A stretch of DNA of 64,000 nucleotides. Source: Oceanospirillum sp048265165 (lineage in GTDB: Bacteria > Pseudomonadota > Gammaproteobacteria > Pseudomonadales > Halomonadaceae). Position 1 is the stretch's first letter. Each line of letters opens with the position of its first letter. The stretch is from positions 62,001 through 126,000 of the forward strand of contig NZ_JBLXCD010000005.1 in assembly GCF_048265165.1 (NCBI RefSeq). The letters are read 5' to 3'. Both the position numbers and the translations under genes were made by a program. The notes below the pieces were generated by a model. That model was given only the letters and a program-made list of their open reading frames with translations, ran no database searches and was not told the origin of the DNA. Below, piece after piece: positions 52,965 to 61,513 of this stretch.

Positions 52965-54290
52965 ATGAAAGAACTAGGTACAGCGTTGGGTGTTGTTGCA
53001 GGGGTCGGTTTATTGCAGGCCTGCGGTAGCAGTGATGGCAGCTCTGCGACGCTTGATGTTAAAGCTAAGCAAATGCTTTATCTGCCGAATGACATGGACA
53101 TTGATAACCTGGACAGTCAATCTCAGAGAAGTGTTGCAGGCTTCAATGAACTAACCTATGAAAAACAACGCTACTTCATTGACAGCAAACGCCCGGAACA
53201 GAATATTCTTTTGCATCTGCTATTCAATGCACGCTCTGACAACACTGAATTTTCTAAGGAATACTTTGATCTTTGGATCACCTATCAGCTGCTGAACTCT
53301 TTTGTACTGGCAATGGGAGATGAACTTGACACAGTATCATCCGCCCGTATCAATACTCATATCGAGATGATCCGAACTTCTGTTGAGCATAACGAATCGG
53401 TTAAAAGCCTGATGCTGGACTACTTTATGTCCGATATTTTCTGGGCACGTTTTCGTAGCCCCGAAGATAATGGCCGCGAGGTGTTCGAAATCTATCTGGG
53501 GGATTTTCGTGATGAAATCGTGCCGGTAGTTGCCAAAATTCTGCAAAACTACAGCTTTAATGAGGATCAGGGAACTCTGGAAATTGATAGTTTCAACCGG
53601 AATGCTGAGCTACAGAATATCGATGGCACCCAGTTAACAACCCCTTATCAACTGTATAGCTATGTGGTAAATCATAAGCAGTTCCTGCCTCATATTTATA
53701 AACATATCGTAAAAAGCTTGTACGGCTATGAAGCAAATAATGTTATTCAATCGATGAGCAGCAAGGGCTTAACAACGTTCAGAGAGATCTTTATTGAAGC
53801 GCTCACACATCCATCTCTGAAAAAAGTGAAACGCGCCAAATATCCGGAGGAGATCCTGTTCCCTGCCCTTAAAGCCTTAAACTCCCACCTTCGAAGATAT
53901 GATATCAGGGAGCTGGCGAATATAACGGCACAAATAGGGTCTCAGCCTTTATTTTCGAAACTTGAGCGCAGTACACCTGACTGGAACTCACTGAATACAG
54001 CTCTTATGTCGGCCTTCAATGACTCCCGAATTCCCAAAGAGATGTGGGACACAGGTAACAACTATAGCTGGGGAATTTCCCAGAATGAGTTTTTAAAACT
54101 GTACCAGTATACAGAAGCACCTGAAGCCCTCCTGACCGAGCTTCATCGCAAAATCTGGGGCACTGAAGGCGTACAGTATGACGAAAGCTTCATAACCCAT
54201 CTCAATAGCTCTGGTAGGACGGGGAAGTCGCTGATTATACTTGCCGCGCAAATCGTCACCATGAACTACTCGGAATACAACTTTCAGTAA
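52965..54290 (+). CDS. Exported lipoprotein, probable divergent DUF1800 partner
   Basis: 441 residues. N-terminal lipobox-like segment GVGLLQACGSSDGS, so probably a lipoprotein with Cys at residue 20. No strong match that I recognise. The region YFDLWITYQLL ... LMLDYFMSDIFWARF ... PEDNGREVFEIYLGDF resembles the helical DUF1800 pattern (the RExxELFxLG-type block), and the gene stands 12 bases upstream of a DUF1501 gene, the usual partner. Many Tyr/Asn and helical repeats; C-terminal NSSGRTGKSLIILAAQIV. AGGTGA precedes ATG 52965. DUF1800 assignment is inference. Confidence 0.7.
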   Translation: MKELGTALGVVAGVGLLQACGSSDGSSATLDVKAKQMLYLPNDMDIDNLDSQSQRSVAGFNELTYEKQRYFIDSKRPEQNILLHLLFNARSDNTEFSKEYFDLWITYQLLNSFVLAMGDELDTVSSARINTHIEMIRTSVEHNESVKSLMLDYFMSDIFWARFRSPEDNGREVFEIYLGDFRDEIVPVVAKILQNYSFNEDQGTLEIDSFNRNAELQNIDGTQLTTPYQLYSYVVNHKQFLPHIYKHIVKSLYGYEANNVIQSMSSKGLTTFREIFIEALTHPSLKKVKRAKYPEEILFPALKALNSHLRRYDIRELANITAQIGSQPLFSKLERSTPDWNSLNTALMSAFNDSRIPKEMWDTGNNYSWGISQNEFLKLYQYTEAPEALLTELHRKIWGTEGVQYDESFITHLNSSGRTGKSLIILAAQIVTMNYSEYNFQ

Positions 54291-54302
54291 CAGGGAAATC
54301 TC

Positions 54303-55547
54303 ATGAGCATCAGCAGAAGAAACTTCCTTAAAGGCGCGACAGGAATGCTTGCAGCTGGAATATTGCCTGCCAGCTTTTGCAGTAAGATTCTTGCAGCCAG
54401 TAACACCTACTCTGTTATTGAAGTATTTCTTTATGGAGGAGCCAGCTCAGCCGTATCCGAACTAGGGATGCTCAAAAGTGCCGAAGTTTCAGGCTTTACA
54501 TCAAATAATAAAACCAGCACGACACACGGTTTTTGGGAAGAAGCCGGAGGTGATGTTCTGGAAGACCTACTGGCTAAAAACCGCCTTACTCAGCTTTCTG
54601 TGGTTCCTCTGCATTCATCAAAAGCCCATAGTTTTTCCCAAAGTTATGGCACTCTGGGACAAGCAGAAGATATCCCGGATACTGTCTCTCTCGCAGCCAC
54701 AGGGGATGGAGGTAAGGCTTTTGCGGGGCGCACCCAGGGCTATTTCCCATTCGATGAGTCTCTGGACAACGTATTTACCCGATCTGGCTGGCGCTATGAA
54801 ATAAAAGATAGTGACTATGATTCGGTTATGGATCTCTACAAGCAACAGGAAAGCCAAATTCACCAGGAGTTTTCATCCGCCGGGGAGCAGATGGATCTGA
54901 CCAGAGCGATAAAAGAGAACTATGAAAGCTCTCAAAATAACACCTTTTTCCAGGATAGCGATATAGGCAACCAGCTACGGGCGGCTGTCTCTCTGATCCA
55001 GAGTCAAAATAAAACTCATTATATATCTATACCCTATGATGGCTGGGATATGCACTCAAATTCCGATGATCAGTACATACCCAAAATGTCAGGACTGCTC
55101 AGAGGGGTACACACCGCTTCAGAAATGATCGATCAGTCCGGAATGCCAATTGTCATTGTCATAAGAGGAGATTTTGGGCGTAACTATCGCTATAACGATT
55201 CAAACGGCTGGGATCATGGTGATCATCAGGTCATGTTAATCGCCGGTGGTGGTGGCTTTATGAAGCACTACGGCAAGCATTTTACGTCAGGTTTCGATGA
55301 GGCTACGGACCTTAGCGGTACACGGGTTTACTCCAAGCCGACTGGGGACTACCCCGTTCTTGATCTCTCTGAGGTTCGTGCACTTCAACTGGAACTGATG
55401 GGCGTTTCCGTCAGCGAGTCCGTATCTAAAGTGGCAAGCAACAGTTTCCTCTGGGCACTCAACTTTCCCAGTCAGGACTCCCCTTCGGCATACGCCACAG
55501 GTCTGGCTAGCCGTTATCGGACACTAAAAAGTAAAGTGAATCTTTAA
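54303..55547 (+). CDS. Tat-exported DUF1501 protein (alkaline-phosphatase fold)
   Basis: 414 residues. Tat signal SISRRNFLKGATGML ending near FCSKILAAS. The DUF1501 hallmarks are GWDMHSNSDDQ (metal-site Asp/His) and RGDFGRNYRYN followed by GWDHGDHQVMLIAGGGGF, which mirrors the SEFGRTxxxN/DHxxxxxxLLAGGG pattern. So it is a probable periplasmic metalloenzyme of the sulfatase/phosphatase superfamily; substrate unknown. 12 bases after the upstream gene, closed by a strong terminator. Sequence is diverged at the N-terminal half (GASSAVSELGML). Confidence 0.82.
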   Translation: MSISRRNFLKGATGMLAAGILPASFCSKILAASNTYSVIEVFLYGGASSAVSELGMLKSAEVSGFTSNNKTSTTHGFWEEAGGDVLEDLLAKNRLTQLSVVPLHSSKAHSFSQSYGTLGQAEDIPDTVSLAATGDGGKAFAGRTQGYFPFDESLDNVFTRSGWRYEIKDSDYDSVMDLYKQQESQIHQEFSSAGEQMDLTRAIKENYESSQNNTFFQDSDIGNQLRAAVSLIQSQNKTHYISIPYDGWDMHSNSDDQYIPKMSGLLRGVHTASEMIDQSGMPIVIVIRGDFGRNYRYNDSNGWDHGDHQVMLIAGGGGFMKHYGKHFTSGFDEATDLSGTRVYSKPTGDYPVLDLSEVRALQLELMGVSVSESVSKVASNSFLWALNFPSQDSPSAYATGLASRYRTLKSKVNL

Positions 55548-55602
55548 TACCAAATATCTAATCTCGCCCCCTCCAGTGGCATAAAATATGTGATAAACAG
55601 TG

Positions 55603-55631
55603 AAAAGAGGCTGCTTCAAGCAGCCTCTTTT
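55603..55631. terminator. Bidirectional terminator after the DUF1501 gene
   Basis: AAAAGAGGCTGCTT at 55603-55616 pairs with AGCAGCCTCTTTT at 55619-55631 over a tiny loop. Symmetric, so it can serve both strands. Confidence 0.9.
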
Positions 55632-55748
55632 CTAACCTGTCTAGTCCTGATATGGTTGACACTTTCTTATTCAGGACGGGACAACGATATAAAAAAAGCG
55701 ACCATCAAGACGCTTTCTTTATCTTTAGTTCTCAGGCTTCATCTAAAG

Positions 55749-56531
55749 CTATCGGGGTGATGGTTGCTCGCCGTCCCTCAAAGTAAGTACCTCATAACCG
55801 CCTGCCGTCACTGCAATCGTATGCTCCCATTGGGCAGAGAGTTTTTTGTCTGCCGTGACCACCGTCCAGCCATCACGTTTAGTCTTAATTTTTGCCTTGC
55901 CCTGATTGATCATAGGCTCTATGGTGAAAGTCATCCCCTCTTTCAGAGTAAGGCCTTTACCCGGTGTGCCGTAGTGAAGTACTTCTGGTTCTTCGTGCAT
56001 CTCACGGCCGATACCGTGACCGCAATAGTCACGCACAACAGAGTAGCCATTTGCTTTGGCGAAGCGCTCAATCGCCGCTCCCACATCACCCAGTGTTGCA
56101 CCGGGTTTAACCTGATGAATGCCCTGCCACATCGCCTCATAGGTTTTTTCCACCAGTTTTTTCGCCAGCGGCGTCACAAATCCAATGCAGAACATCTTGC
56201 TGGAATCGGTAATAAACCCGCCCTTCTCCAGAGTAATATCCACATTGACGATATCACCGGATTTCAGCACCTTATGATCTGATGGAATACCGTGGCAGAC
56301 CACTTCATTGACAGAGGTATTCAGTGAGTACTGATAACCATACTGACCTTTGCTCGCAGGACGGGCTTTCAGCTCATCCACGATATAGTGCTCCACCCAG
56401 TCGTTGATCTGCATGGTGGTCACGCCCTCTTTCACCTGAGTATCCAGGTAGGCAAAAACCTGAGCCAAGAGGCGGCCAGACTCACGCATCAGCGCCAGCT
56501 CTTCCGGAGATTTCAGGCTGATCTTACTCAT
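55749..56531 (-). CDS. map: Type I methionine aminopeptidase, ParD-linked paralogue
   Basis: Removes the initiator Met. From ATG 56531 the protein has 260 residues. Metal ligands are intact: Asp98 (VNVDIT), Asp109 (TDSSKMF), His in GIGREMHEEPEV, Glu in TFTIEPMINQ and Glu in QWEHTIAV; His80 of VCHGIP is also present. The housekeeping map usually stands beside rpsB; this one is instead preceded by a ParD-like gene whose stop codon overlaps its start by 8 bases, so the two are translationally coupled. Probably a second map copy. Confidence 0.94.
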   Translation of the reverse strand: MSKISLKSPEELALMRESGRLLAQVFAYLDTQVKEGVTTMQINDWVEHYIVDELKARPASKGQYGYQYSLNTSVNEVVCHGIPSDHKVLKSGDIVNVDITLEKGGFITDSSKMFCIGFVTPLAKKLVEKTYEAMWQGIHQVKPGATLGDVGAAIERFAKANGYSVVRDYCGHGIGREMHEEPEVLHYGTPGKGLTLKEGMTFTIEPMINQGKAKIKTKRDGWTVVTADKKLSAQWEHTIAVTAGGYEVLTLRDGEQPSPR

Positions 56532-56769
56532 AGATTTTGGCCTCTTCTGCAGCAGCTTTACTCCCACCAGACTCAGAACTTAAACCACTCAGCTCAGCCT
56601 GTTTCATCTGCTCCCGCATCAATTCGGTAAAGGTAAGCGTTGGGTTCATCTCCGCCAACATACCCACCTTAATCCAAAACTCCGCCTGAGCATTAATTGA
56701 GCGCACCATAGCACTGCTGGCCTTGCGCACCTCGTCGTGCAGCTCATCACTGATTTTTACGATACCCAC
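56524..56769 (-). CDS. ParD-like antitoxin-family protein
   Basis: 81 residues beginning MGIVKISDELHDEVRKASSAM, the pattern of the ParD_like family (PF11903), with a predicted ribbon-helix-helix-like N-terminal part and a short acidic, Ser/Gly/Ala-rich C-terminal tail. In classic type II modules the second gene is a toxin; here the second gene is methionine aminopeptidase. An ATATAC/GTATAT dyad lies upstream at 56827-56843. Function not known. Confidence 0.82.
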   Translation of the reverse strand: MGIVKISDELHDEVRKASSAMVRSINAQAEFWIKVGMLAEMNPTLTFTELMREQMKQAELSGLSSESGGSKAAAEEAKIYE

Positions 56770-56826
56770 TGATTACTCCAGGCCGTTTGAGGCCAACAAA
56801 GACAAAATTCAAACCAAATACACAAC

Positions 56827-56843
56827 ATATACATATCGTATAT
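56827..56843. promoter_or_regulatory. Dyad upstream of the ParD-like gene, candidate autoregulatory operator
   Basis: ATATAC at 56827-56832 and GTATAT at 56838-56843, 58 bases before the ParD-like start, in a very AT-rich stretch that should hold the promoter. Ribbon-helix-helix antitoxins normally repress their own promoter by binding such dyads. Confidence 0.4.
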
Positions 56844-56865
56844 AAATCATAATATATCACTCAAG

Positions 56866-56956
56866 AAAAAGCCTGAAAAAAATGAATCAGCACAGGCTTT
56901 AAAAACAGATTATTAAAATCAGACGCAAAAAAAACCTGTGACTGCAAAAGTACAGG
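56866..56956 (-). terminator. Two tandem terminators after the GFA gene
   Basis: On the minus strand the first (56929-56956) has ACCTGT/ACAGG-type pairing with AGT/ACT extension and is followed by eight T. The second (56866-56899) pairs AAGCCTG with CAGGCTT and is followed by five T. Confidence 0.75.
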
Positions 56957-57026
56957 GCTTTAAACATTTCGGATGACGGGTATTAATGTTCCAGAGTAAC
57001 CAGACTCAGGAGTGCAACTTAGGTAC

Positions 57027-57431
57027 TCACTCCGGATACCCCTGAAACCGTTGCACCTGATCCAGGTCTTTTTCCCAGTCGGCTTTACTGGCGATAAACA
57101 GATGAGCCGTGGGCTTAATGGTTACCGGCGTGTCCATGCTGCCCGCAGGCACCATCACCAGTTTACCGTCACCTAGACTTGTGGGCACAGGAGAACCACA
57201 GATGCTGCAAAAGCTGCGGCCATGACGGGTTTCCGGCAGATTATAGAAGGTGACCTTTTCCTGTCCCTTGAGCCAGGTCAGTTGGGCATCTTTGCTGAAC
57301 AGATTAGCCGCATGGGCGCTACCTGTGTCTTTCTGACAGTAACTGCAATGGCAGAGAAAAAAGTTATGAAAGTCACCGTCCAGCTGATATTTTACCGAAC
57401 CACAAAGGCAAGATCCTGAATGCTGCGTCAT
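57027..57431 (-). CDS. GFA-family zinc protein (glutathione-dependent formaldehyde-activating enzyme-like)
   Basis: 134 residues from ATG 57431 (MTQHSGSCLCG); ATG 57437 adds two residues. Zinc ligands: GSCLCGSVKY, CHCSYCQKDTG and FCSICGSPV, all matching the GFA/CENP-V fold. The family is named for spontaneous formaldehyde-glutathione condensation, but most members have no proven activity. Lies 113 bases after a LysR gene on the same strand. Confidence 0.88.
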   Translation of the reverse strand: MTQHSGSCLCGSVKYQLDGDFHNFFLCHCSYCQKDTGSAHAANLFSKDAQLTWLKGQEKVTFYNLPETRHGRSFCSICGSPVPTSLGDGKLVMVPAGSMDTPVTIKPTAHLFIASKADWEKDLDQVQRFQGYPE

Positions 57432-57527
57432 CGCCATTTTCCTTTTTATAGTCTTGGAATCGATAGTATTGGGGGCAATATGGACTTCCACACTAGCCGC
57501 CCCATAGGTTTTTCGTCAATATCCATT

Positions 57528-57543
57528 ACCAATGATCATTGGT
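57528..57543. promoter_or_regulatory. Perfect 16-base palindrome between the LysR and GFA genes
   Basis: ACCAATGATCATTGGT is its own reverse complement. It starts one base past the LysR stop codon and lies about 97 bases before the GFA start. Confidence 0.45.
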
Positions 57544-57544
57544 G

Positions 57545-58459
57545 CTATGACAGAAGATCAAGGTCGGCAATAAAATCGATAAAAGCCCGAATTTTTCCCG
57601 GCATAAAGCGCATGGGCAAATACTGCATATAAACACCACCCTGAAAATCACTGTGCAGAGTCCAGTCCGGTAGCACCTCGACGACATCGCCTTCCGAAAG
57701 CGCGTTTCGCACGACAAAATCCGGAAAAATACCGATGCCAAAACCATCTTTTACCGCCAGTAAGCGCATTTCGGAATGGTTATTCAGGTATCGGCCATCC
57801 ACGGAGATTTTCTCTTTACGCTCTCCTTGTGTCAGTAACCAGTGATTATCCCGCTCAAACAAGCCCAAAGGAATACAATCATGGGCCATCAGATCCGCTG
57901 GCTGTCCCGGCTTGCCACGGTTTTTCAGATATTCAGGACTGGCACAAAGCACTGAACGCACCGGACCAATGTTTTTGCTCACCAGATGTTCGAGAGGTTC
58001 TGCTGCCACGACAAACACGATATCCACATCGTGATAACCGGGATCAAGCCGCTGATCTGTTACCTGAAGATGTAGTGAGATAGCCGGATACCGCCGCATA
58101 AATTGCCTCAAATGCGGTTCCAGCACCTGTCGGGCAAAGGCCTTAGGCGCAGCAATACGTAAGCGCCCACGTACCTCGGTCGCTTCGCTTTCTGTGGCCG
58201 ATACCGCTTCACGGGCGCTGTCGAGCATATTCCTGCATTGCTCGTACACTTCTCGACCAAGCTGGGTAGTCGTTTGTCGGCGAGTAGTGCGCTCAATCAG
58301 AACAGCAGAAAGGGCACTTTCCAGTCGGGATACCTGACGGCTGACTCCAGATGGTGTAATCCCCAACTTCTCAGCGGCTCGGGTAAAGCTTCCAGTTTCC
58401 ACCACTGCTACATAGGCCGCCATATCCGGCAATAGAGGAATCAGTCTATTTGTGTCCAT
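57545..58459 (-). CDS. LysR-family transcriptional regulator
   Basis: 304 residues. Winged helix-turn-helix (VVETGSFTRAAEKLGITPSG, VSRQVSRLE) and a substrate-binding domain of the AaeR/CrgA-like type (RGRLRIAAPKAFARQ, VDIVFVVAAEPLE). Divergent from an EamA permease gene, 164 bases apart, so that permease is the likely target. I could not find a clear T-N11-A dyad in the gap. Confidence 0.92.
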   Translation of the reverse strand: MDTNRLIPLLPDMAAYVAVVETGSFTRAAEKLGITPSGVSRQVSRLESALSAVLIERTTRRQTTTQLGREVYEQCRNMLDSAREAVSATESEATEVRGRLRIAAPKAFARQVLEPHLRQFMRRYPAISLHLQVTDQRLDPGYHDVDIVFVVAAEPLEHLVSKNIGPVRSVLCASPEYLKNRGKPGQPADLMAHDCIPLGLFERDNHWLLTQGERKEKISVDGRYLNNHSEMRLLAVKDGFGIGIFPDFVVRNALSEGDVVEVLPDWTLHSDFQGGVYMQYLPMRFMPGKIRAFIDFIADLDLLS

Positions 58460-58623
58460 GGGTCACAAGTCTTTTGAATTGATGGATGATTATCACGCCA
58501 GAAGTTTAAAGTTAGCATGCTCCCCCATAAACAAACAGCGCTGTTTATCACGTCTTATGGCAAAGATGGCAAAGACAGAAACACTGGGCAGCACCTCAGC
58601 ATTCATCAGAAACAGGCTCCTTA

Positions 58624-59577
58624 ATGCAAACTGAAAGCTCTCGTTTAACCTTAGGTCTTCGATTGAATCGCCAGAGTCTGGGCCAGTACCAAAACCGTTT
58701 GCCCGTTCCTGAGTTTTCGCTGCTCTTGGTGGCATTTTTTTGGGGTACCAGCTATGGCGTCACAAAAGAAGCTCTGCTCTACACCAGTGCTCTGGCCTTT
58801 ATCGCCATCCGATTCTGCCTGACTTCGATAATGTTATTACCGATGTTTCTCCGGGAAATGTATCAGGGCAAAACAGGAGATTTCTATCGGGCTCTACCTA
58901 CGGGTCTGATTTTGCTGGCAATCTTTCTGGCAGAAACCTACGGTATCTTTCATACCAGTGCTTCCCGGGCCGCATTTCTGATCAGCCTTTGTATCCTGAT
59001 AACGCCTTTTATTGAGGCCATCGTTAAACACCAACGCCCTGAGCCTCTGATTTTGGGCTGCGCTTTACTGTCACTCTTGGGGGTATACCTGCTGATGCAA
59101 ACGGGTCATGAGGGAACCGCTGATAACCGCTTTAGCTTAAATAAGGGAGATCTTTTGATTCTTCTGGCCGCGCTTTTACGGGCAGTTATGGTGGTGACTA
59201 CAGAGCGTTTATCAAAAAACAGCACCCTATCAGCCATCAGCACCACCAGCATTCAATCCAATGTGGTGGCCGTGGGCGCGCTGATCATTTTTGCCTTCAG
59301 CGACTATCCGATCGCTCAACTGATCCCTAAGTCGGGGGAGTTCTGGCTGGCAGCTTTTTATCTGGCCTTCTTCTGCACTCTGTTTGCGCTGTTTGCCCAG
59401 AACTACGGCGTGCGCCACACCAGTTCATCCAGGGTCGCACTACTGACCGGTTCGGAGCCTGCTTTCGGTGCACTGTTCGCTATCATCTGGCTCGGCGAAA
59501 ACCTGAATAGTATCCAGATGATTGGTGGTGGGTTAATTCTGCTGGCCAGTTATCTGGCCAGTCGCCGACAGCAGTAA
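58624..59577 (+). CDS. EamA/DMT-family permease
   Basis: 317 residues with about ten membrane helices in two EamA repeats: first repeat FSLLLVAFFWGTSYGVTK, second beginning GDLLILLAALLRAVMVVTTE and ending with SEPAFGALFAIIWLGENL. A 30-residue polar N-terminal extension precedes the first helix; a downstream start is possible. Exports small metabolites in many family members; substrate unknown. Divergent from its likely LysR regulator. Confidence 0.92.
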   Translation: MQTESSRLTLGLRLNRQSLGQYQNRLPVPEFSLLLVAFFWGTSYGVTKEALLYTSALAFIAIRFCLTSIMLLPMFLREMYQGKTGDFYRALPTGLILLAIFLAETYGIFHTSASRAAFLISLCILITPFIEAIVKHQRPEPLILGCALLSLLGVYLLMQTGHEGTADNRFSLNKGDLLILLAALLRAVMVVTTERLSKNSTLSAISTTSIQSNVVAVGALIIFAFSDYPIAQLIPKSGEFWLAAFYLAFFCTLFALFAQNYGVRHTSSSRVALLTGSEPAFGALFAIIWLGENLNSIQMIGGGLILLASYLASRRQQ

Positions 59578-59610
59578 AGGTCGGTTGGTAGAAGAAAGAT
59601 CAGGCAATAA

Positions 59611-59635
59611 AAAGACCGGCTCAGAGCCGGTCTTT
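59611..59635. terminator. Bidirectional terminator between the EamA and DUF3365 genes
   Basis: AAAGACCGGCT at 59611-59621 pairs with AGCCGGTCTTT at 59625-59635 over a 3-base loop. Confidence 0.92.
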
Positions 59636-59681
59636 ATTCTCATCAACAAGCGACATCTGCTTGTTGGATATGTCAGGGTCT

Positions 59682-60260
59682 TTAAAGCTGTTTTTCCAGA
59701 GAAAAAGCACCCCGCAGATCACCTGCTTTAAAGCCCGTTGCATTATCATGGGGATAGAGTACCTGCAAGCGTTCACCGACTTCAGGCTTAAGATTGCTAC
59801 CATGGCAAGCCAGACACTGCTCAGCTACAGGGATTGCTTTCATCAGGCGCATCTTTTTATCGCCATTGTCGCCTGTTATCACTTCCGCGTATGCCAGCTT
59901 TTTAAGATCTGCGCCCTGCTCCGCCTGAGTAGCAAACTGCTCAAGGACTTGTCGCTCCCAGGCATCCGGAGCATTCTGCGGATTACGCAACTTAAGACTG
60001 GTGCGGCTGATCTGCCATCCCTTCATTCCGGAAACATCATCCGTGATCGGCAGAGCCTTGGTATTACAGACCTGAATGGCCGCGGGCAAACCGCCCTGTT
60101 GTGCCGCTGCTTTCAGCTCGCCCATCAGATTTTTCCCCAGCGTCTGAATCACATTTTTAGCTTCAGCCTTCAGATGTTCTGGGCTCTGAGTTTCGGCCTG
60201 TGCTATCAGAGGGCTGCCTAAAACCACGATCATTGCCGGAATTGTGAGGGTGTTTTTCAT
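59682..60260 (-). CDS. Exported mono-haem protein, DUF3365 (Tll0287-like)
   Basis: 192 residues with a Sec signal (cleaved after IAQA). Single covalent haem-binding motif CLACHG near residue 150, with upstream VCNTKALPITDDV typical of the Tll0287-like fold that senses redox state or small ligands. No membrane anchor other than the signal. AGGAG seven bases before ATG. Single-gene unit; no partner kinase next to it, so electron-transfer or sensing role is open. Confidence 0.85.
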   Translation of the reverse strand: MKNTLTIPAMIVVLGSPLIAQAETQSPEHLKAEAKNVIQTLGKNLMGELKAAAQQGGLPAAIQVCNTKALPITDDVSGMKGWQISRTSLKLRNPQNAPDAWERQVLEQFATQAEQGADLKKLAYAEVITGDNGDKKMRLMKAIPVAEQCLACHGSNLKPEVGERLQVLYPHDNATGFKAGDLRGAFSLEKQL

Positions 60261-60506
60261 CGGTTCACTCCTGCAGTATGTTGGCAGTTATGAAAACCGG
60301 ACAACACAAAGCAATTTGATATAAGTATATTCTTTTAAGTTATAAGAGTTTACACGAAGAAAAACCACAGCTAAATAAGAAAATTCTAAAATTGCGCTTG
60401 TTTACAGAAAAAGTGTCAGATCGATTAACACCCAAGACAGAAAACATCTCCAGACGCATAGCCTGGGGGAAATAGCTGACCATTATCTCCCCGAGGTTAT
60501 CTTGGG

Positions 60507-60740
60507 CTATTTCCAGCCCTGCCTCCAGCGGCTGGCATCTTTCAGATCCTGCCAGTTGATCGGGTAAAGTTTATGGGAGATCACTGCTTCCAGTTCGCAA
60601 TAGGTCACAGTGCCCTCTTCATCGAACTCAACTTCCGTCACGAGAAAATGCTTTTCCCTATCCATTGGCTCTACAGCTGTCCATTTACTCTGCAGCAGCT
60701 TTCGGGGATTAATCTGATTCTTTGGAGTGGTGTCAGTCAT
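60507..60740 (-). CDS. TIGR02450 family Trp-rich small protein
   Basis: 77 residues with NQINPRKLLQSKWTAVEP and EKHFLVTEVEFDEEG, the family signature. Function unknown. GAGGAGG six bases before ATG. Ends before a 246-base gap to the haem-protein gene on the same strand. Lies 11 bases downstream of the lipocalin gene, so cotranscribed with it. Confidence 0.85.
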   Translation of the reverse strand: MTDTTPKNQINPRKLLQSKWTAVEPMDREKHFLVTEVEFDEEGTVTYCELEAVISHKLYPINWQDLKDASRWRQGWK

Positions 60741-60751
60741 ACAAAACCTCC

Positions 60752-61324
60752 TCAGTACGCAAGCACACCAGGCGCACCGTCAGGTTTACTGGCTGCATTC
60801 TGATCCGGAAAAATCAGCCCGGAAGTATCAAAGCCTCGTTTTTCCGCCTCAGTGATAAAGTGCTGTCTCAGCTCATCAGAGACTTCAGGGGTGCGCGACA
60901 ACAACCAGAGATAGTCGGTATCCGGCCCAGAAATAAAAGCATATTGGTAATTTTCTTTATCCAGCTCAAACACTATGTAAGAGCCGTAGAAGGGACCAAA
61001 GAAGGAGACCTTAAGGTGAGCCTGGTCAGCCGCTCCAATAAAGTAAGCTTTGCCCTCGGCTTGCTTCCACTCCCCCTCTTTAGCATTGAACCCTTGATTA
61101 ATCACGCGAACACCACCGTCATCCCGCATAGAGTAGTGAGCAGTAATATGGCTCAGACCACGTTCAAAAGAGTGGTCTAATCTTGCAATTTCATACCACT
61201 CCCCTAAATAGTGATTCAGCTTGAAACCAGATACAGGGGTTACTTTATCGGGTACTCCAGTGCAAGCCGTCAATGCTAAAGCACTCAGTAAAAAACAGAT
61301 TTTTAAAGCCGAAATTATTTTCAT
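60752..61324 (-). CDS. blc: Outer-membrane lipoprotein lipocalin Blc
   Basis: 190 residues. Lipobox LTACTG (Cys at about residue 22), then the lipocalin GxW motif in YLGEWYEIARLDHSFERGL, and NQGFN, KVSFFGPFYGSYIVFELD. Binds lysophospholipids or fatty acids in E. coli. The C-terminal tail after FDTSGLIF adds about 17 residues rich in Asp/Ala/Pro. Operon with the TIGR02450 gene. Confidence 0.93.
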   Translation of the reverse strand: MKIISALKICFLLSALALTACTGVPDKVTPVSGFKLNHYLGEWYEIARLDHSFERGLSHITAHYSMRDDGGVRVINQGFNAKEGEWKQAEGKAYFIGAADQAHLKVSFFGPFYGSYIVFELDKENYQYAFISGPDTDYLWLLSRTPEVSDELRQHFITEAEKRGFDTSGLIFPDQNAASKPDGAPGVLAY

Positions 61325-61513
61325 ATTCCGGAGCCCTCTTGCTTAAATTTATCGATTTAAAGGATGTTTTACGTAATAAAAAAACGAATGGATCGTCATC
61401 ATGTTGTCAATTAATTTGTGACATATTCAACAAAAATTAAATGCACATATGGATATAATCAGCCACTGCCATCAGAGCTGAATTAATAATTTCATGATTA
61501 AATGGACTCTCAC

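Noticed and set aside
55644..55677. Inverted repeat GTCCTGA/TCAGGAC as an insertion-sequence remnant
   Set aside because: Only 7 bases per arm, no target-site duplication and no transposase fragment nearby.
61417..61432. CRP/FNR-like site TGTGA-N6-CAACA
   Set aside because: Only the first half matches the consensus; the second half is too poor to claim a site.
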